Source: Bacillota bacterium (GTDB lineage Bacteria; Bacillota; Bacilli; Bacillales_B; DSM-18226). From it: a stretch of DNA of 5,945 bases. The first letter of the stretch is position 1. The number at the start of each line of letters is the position of its first letter. Positions 3,802 to 5,945 of the stretch are shown one piece after another. The stretch lies in assembly GCA_030705665.1 (NCBI GenBank), contig JAUZQA010000269.1:1-5945 (forward strand), given 5' to 3'. Made by a program: the position numbers and the translations under genes. The notes below the pieces were generated by a model. That model was not told the DNA's origin. It saw only the letters and a program-made list of their open reading frames with translations, and ran no database searches.

Positions 3802-5945
3802 ATGAAGCTTTTTAGAAACTTTTTAGTAATTTTGCTGGCTGTCTATGCCATTTTATTGTGTGTGAAAACTCCAACTGATGTATCTGCACAATCAAATTTA
3901 AATCCAATAGGATGTATGGATGCACCAGCAAATGGTTCCACTGTTAAGGGACAAATTGGTATAAGAGGCTGGTTTCTTGATGGAAACGGTGTGTCAACAC
4001 TAGATGTATTAGTCGATGGTACAGTGACTGGCCAAGCAGTCTATAATGATTCAAGACCTGATGTCCAGAATGCTTATCCTGCATACAACAACGGAAATTC
4101 CGGATATCACTATACACTTGACACAACAAAACTTAGTGAAGGAATACATACAATTGCTATCAGAGAAACTGGGGCAAACGGTCGAGTAACAGCCTTGCCT
4201 GCCAGTACGGTTACAGTTGCAAATGTAAAAGGATATATGGACACTCCTTTAAATGGCAAAACCTTAATTGGGACCACAACCGTTTCAGGATGGCTTTTGG
4301 ACGAAAGCGGCATTGCCTCTTTAGACGTTCTTGTTGACGGAGTTGCAGCAGGACAGGCTTTATCTGGTGATGCGAGACCTGATATTCTAAAAGCTTTTCC
4401 TAATTACAGCGGCAGTGCAACGGCAGGCTATCATTTTGAGCTTGACACAACCAAATTTAGTGATGGACAGCATACCGTTGCCATCAGGGAAACCGGCAAG
4501 AATGGTCATGTAACGACATTGCCCGCAAGTACAGTTACAATTGCGAATGTTAAAGGTTATATGGATAACCCTGTTTCCGGCAAAACATTAATAGGAACTC
4601 AAAACGTTTCTGGTTGGTTTTTGGACGGAAGCGGTATTGCCTCTTTAGATGTTCTTGTTGACGGTGTTGTAGCAGGACAGGCTTCATCTGGTGATGCGAG
4701 ACCTGATATTCTGAAAGCTTTTCCTGATTACAGCGGCAGTGCAACGGCAGGCTATCATTTTGCACTTGACACAACCAAGTTTAAGGATGGACAACATACC
4801 GTTGCCATCAGGGAAACTGGGAAGAACGGACATGTAACGACATTGCCTCCAAGCACAGTTACGTTTGCGAATGCGAATGTCAGAGGATATTTAGATAGTC
4901 CAGTTACTGGTAAAACCTTGATTGGAACCAAGAATGTTTCAGGATGGTTTTTGGACGAAATTGGTGTAGCCTCTATAGATGTTCTCGTTGACGGTAACAT
5001 CGCTGGTCAGGCTTATTATGGAGATGACCGACCAGATATTCAAAAAGCTTTTCCTGATTACAGCAATGCAGCAAAATCAGGCTATCACTTTGCGCTTGAT
5101 ACAACAAAGTTTAGTGATGGACAACATACAGTTACAATCAGAGAAACCGGGAAGAATGGACAAGTCACAACACTACCTTCGATTACGATTACGATTGCAA
5201 ACGTTAGAGGGTATATGGATAATCCAATTTCCGGAACAACCCATAGTGGAAAAAGCAGCAATGTTTCGGGTTGGTTTGTGGATGAGAGCGGCGTAGCCAC
5301 TATCGATGTCCTTATTGATGGAGTCGTAGTTGGCCAGGCATCAACTGGTGATGCAAGACCTGATATTCAAAAAGCTTTTCCGGATTACAGCAGTGCCCTA
5401 AATGCAGGCTACCATTTTGTGCTTGATACAAGTAAATTTAGTGATGGACAACATAAGATTGCTATAAGAGAAACTGGAAACAATGGTCATGTAACGACAC
5501 TTCCTGAAAGTACTTTTTCCATTGTGAATGTTACGGGTTCTTTAGATAATCCTATTTCAGGCAATTCCTTAAAAGGGACCCAAAATGTGTCGGGATGGTT
5601 TTATGATGTTAACGGAGTTTCAAGTATTGATATATTAGTAGACGGTACAGTGGCGGGGCAAGCAACCTATGGAGATGCGCGACCTGACGTTCGAAATGTA
5701 TTCCCTGACTTCGACGCTAATACTGGTTATCATTTTGCACTTGACACAACCAAATTTAGTGATGGACAACATACCATTATGATCAGAGAAACTGATAAAA
5801 ACGGACATGTAACGACATTACCTACTACCACGGTAACATTCAATCAAAGGTCTAAAATAGTCTTTTTAGATCCGGGCCATGGTGGAACTGATCCAGGTGC
5901 AATTGGCGGTGGATATAGAGAGGCAGACTTGAATTTAGCGGATGC
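3802..5945 (+). CDS. Secreted N-acetylmuramoyl-L-alanine amidase with six Ig-like repeats (partial, 3' end outside window)
   Basis: Open from the ATG at 3802 to the right edge: 714 full codons without a stop. Residues 1-29 are a signal peptide: KLFR, a hydrophobic core at about 7-21, and a likely cut after VSA (A29/Q30). Six tandem repeats of 103-110 residues follow, starting at residues 37, 144, 252, 362, 470 and 579. From residue 685 comes KIVFLDPGHGGTDPGA and then YREADLNLA, the opening of an Amidase_3 domain. His693 and Glu707 are the expected first two zinc ligands; the rest of the domain, including the remaining zinc ligand and catalytic Glu, is beyond the window. Such enzymes cut the amide bond between muramic acid and L-Ala in peptidoglycan, as autolysins or in cell separation. 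The repeats take the place where Bacillus LytC-type amidases carry wall-binding modules, so wall attachment or spacing is likely but inferred. No LysM, SH3b or SLH motif is seen. The gene is divergent from galU. Confidence 0.9.
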   Translation, partial: MKLFRNFLVILLAVYAILLCVKTPTDVSAQSNLNPIGCMDAPANGSTVKGQIGIRGWFLDGNGVSTLDVLVDGTVTGQAVYNDSRPDVQNAYPAYNNGNSGYHYTLDTTKLSEGIHTIAIRETGANGRVTALPASTVTVANVKGYMDTPLNGKTLIGTTTVSGWLLDESGIASLDVLVDGVAAGQALSGDARPDILKAFPNYSGSATAGYHFELDTTKFSDGQHTVAIRETGKNGHVTTLPASTVTIANVKGYMDNPVSGKTLIGTQNVSGWFLDGSGIASLDVLVDGVVAGQASSGDARPDILKAFPDYSGSATAGYHFALDTTKFKDGQHTVAIRETGKNGHVTTLPPSTVTFANANVRGYLDSPVTGKTLIGTKNVSGWFLDEIGVASIDVLVDGNIAGQAYYGDDRPDIQKAFPDYSNAAKSGYHFALDTTKFSDGQHTVTIRETGKNGQVTTLPSITITIANVRGYMDNPISGTTHSGKSSNVSGWFVDESGVATIDVLIDGVVVGQASTGDARPDIQKAFPDYSSALNAGYHFVLDTSKFSDGQHKIAIRETGNNGHVTTLPESTFSIVNVTGSLDNPISGNSLKGTQNVSGWFYDVNGVSSIDILVDGTVAGQATYGDARPDVRNVFPDFDANTGYHFALDTTKFSDGQHTIMIRETDKNGHVTTLPTTTVTFNQRSKIVFLDPGHGGTDPGAIGGGYREADLNLAD
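3910..5844 (+). repeat. Six tandem ~108-codon repeats inside the amidase gene
   Basis: Units: 3910-4230, 4231-4554, 4555-4884, 4885-5208, 5209-5535 and 5536-5844. Each starts G(Y/C/S)(M/L)D.P..G and contains, in order, (S/R)GW(F/L).D..G(V/I), (L/I)D(V/I)L(V/I)DG, GQA, (A/S/D)RPD(I/V), (F/Y)P, GYH(F/Y).LDT(T/S)K, (D/E)G.H, IRET..NG and VT.LP. A compact beta-rich, Ig-like domain is likely, each unit ending in a linker such as TVTVANVKG. Units 2 and 3 are the closest pair: 4348-4437 and 4672-4761 differ at 3 of 90 bases by eye. Units 1 and 6 are the most diverged. Unit 3 ends with a duplicated Ala-Asn (GCGAAT twice), making it 110 codons. Similar repeats occur in other secreted proteins of Bacilli and Clostridia; their ligand is not known to me. 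Confidence 0.92.

Noticed and set aside
3802..3888. Lipoprotein signal (Cys20 in the leader)
   Set aside because: The residues before Cys20 are ILL; a lipobox needs a small residue (Gly, Ala or Ser) directly before Cys. The VSA site at 27-29 fits ordinary signal peptidase I cleavage.
4979..5296. Plus-strand 105-codon open frame in another frame within the repeats
   Set aside because: It is an out-of-frame shadow of the amidase gene with no start signal or recognisable motif.
4110..5300. Several minus-strand open frames of 60-80 codons (4110-4313, 4755-5000, 5085-5300) with similar predicted proteins
   Set aside because: They recur because they are antisense to the tandem repeats of the amidase gene, so their likeness only mirrors the repeat. 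The plus-strand frame is continuous with signal peptide and domain motifs.
3910..5844. Possible CRISPR array or mobile-element repeats
   Set aside because: The repeats are about 324 bp, contiguous, in frame and translated; there are no short repeats with unique spacers and no transposase.

Overview
The window is low-GC Firmicutes DNA, most likely from a Bacillaceae member. The reasons are AT-rich intergenic regions, strong AGGAG/AAAGGA ribosome binding sites, hairpin-plus-T-tract terminators, and a GalU/GtaB about the same size as the Bacillus protein. Nearly all of it is concerned with the cell envelope: activated-sugar supply, glycosyl transfer, a membrane-anchored extracellular glycosidase, and a secreted peptidoglycan hydrolase.

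Layout, left to right. (1) Positions 1-117 hold the last 38 codons of a plus-strand gene, probably another glycosyltransferase. (2) A bidirectional terminator at 125-155 separates it from a convergent minus-strand family 2 glycosyltransferase (159-1079) of the rhamnosyltransferase-like kind. (3) A minus-strand phosphodiester glycosidase (NAGPA-domain) protein with one N-terminal membrane anchor lies at 1200-2264, followed by its own terminator at 1107-1141. (4) A minus-strand UTP-glucose-1-phosphate uridylyltransferase, galU/gtaB, lies at 2524-3399 with a strong terminator at 2469-2498. (5) A very AT-rich divergent intergenic region of about 400 bp (3400-3801) holds a candidate galU promoter, a palindrome and a short direct repeat. 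(6) A large plus-strand gene starts at 3802 and runs off the right edge without a stop. It encodes a secreted protein with a signal peptide, six tandem repeats of about 108 residues, and the beginning of an Amidase_3 (N-acetylmuramoyl-L-alanine amidase) catalytic domain.

How they may work together (inference): GalU makes UDP-glucose for glucosylated wall polymers or glycolipids. The glycosyltransferase(s) add sugars to a surface polysaccharide or teichoic acid. The membrane-anchored phosphodiester glycosidase could trim sugar-phosphodiester bonds outside the membrane. The amidase cuts peptidoglycan, with its repeat array probably acting as a spacer or wall-targeting module. The minus-strand genes are each followed by a terminator, so they look like separate transcription units rather than one tight operon. 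The most notable item is the repeat-array amidase: its repeats are similar enough in DNA to suggest recent internal duplication or gene conversion.
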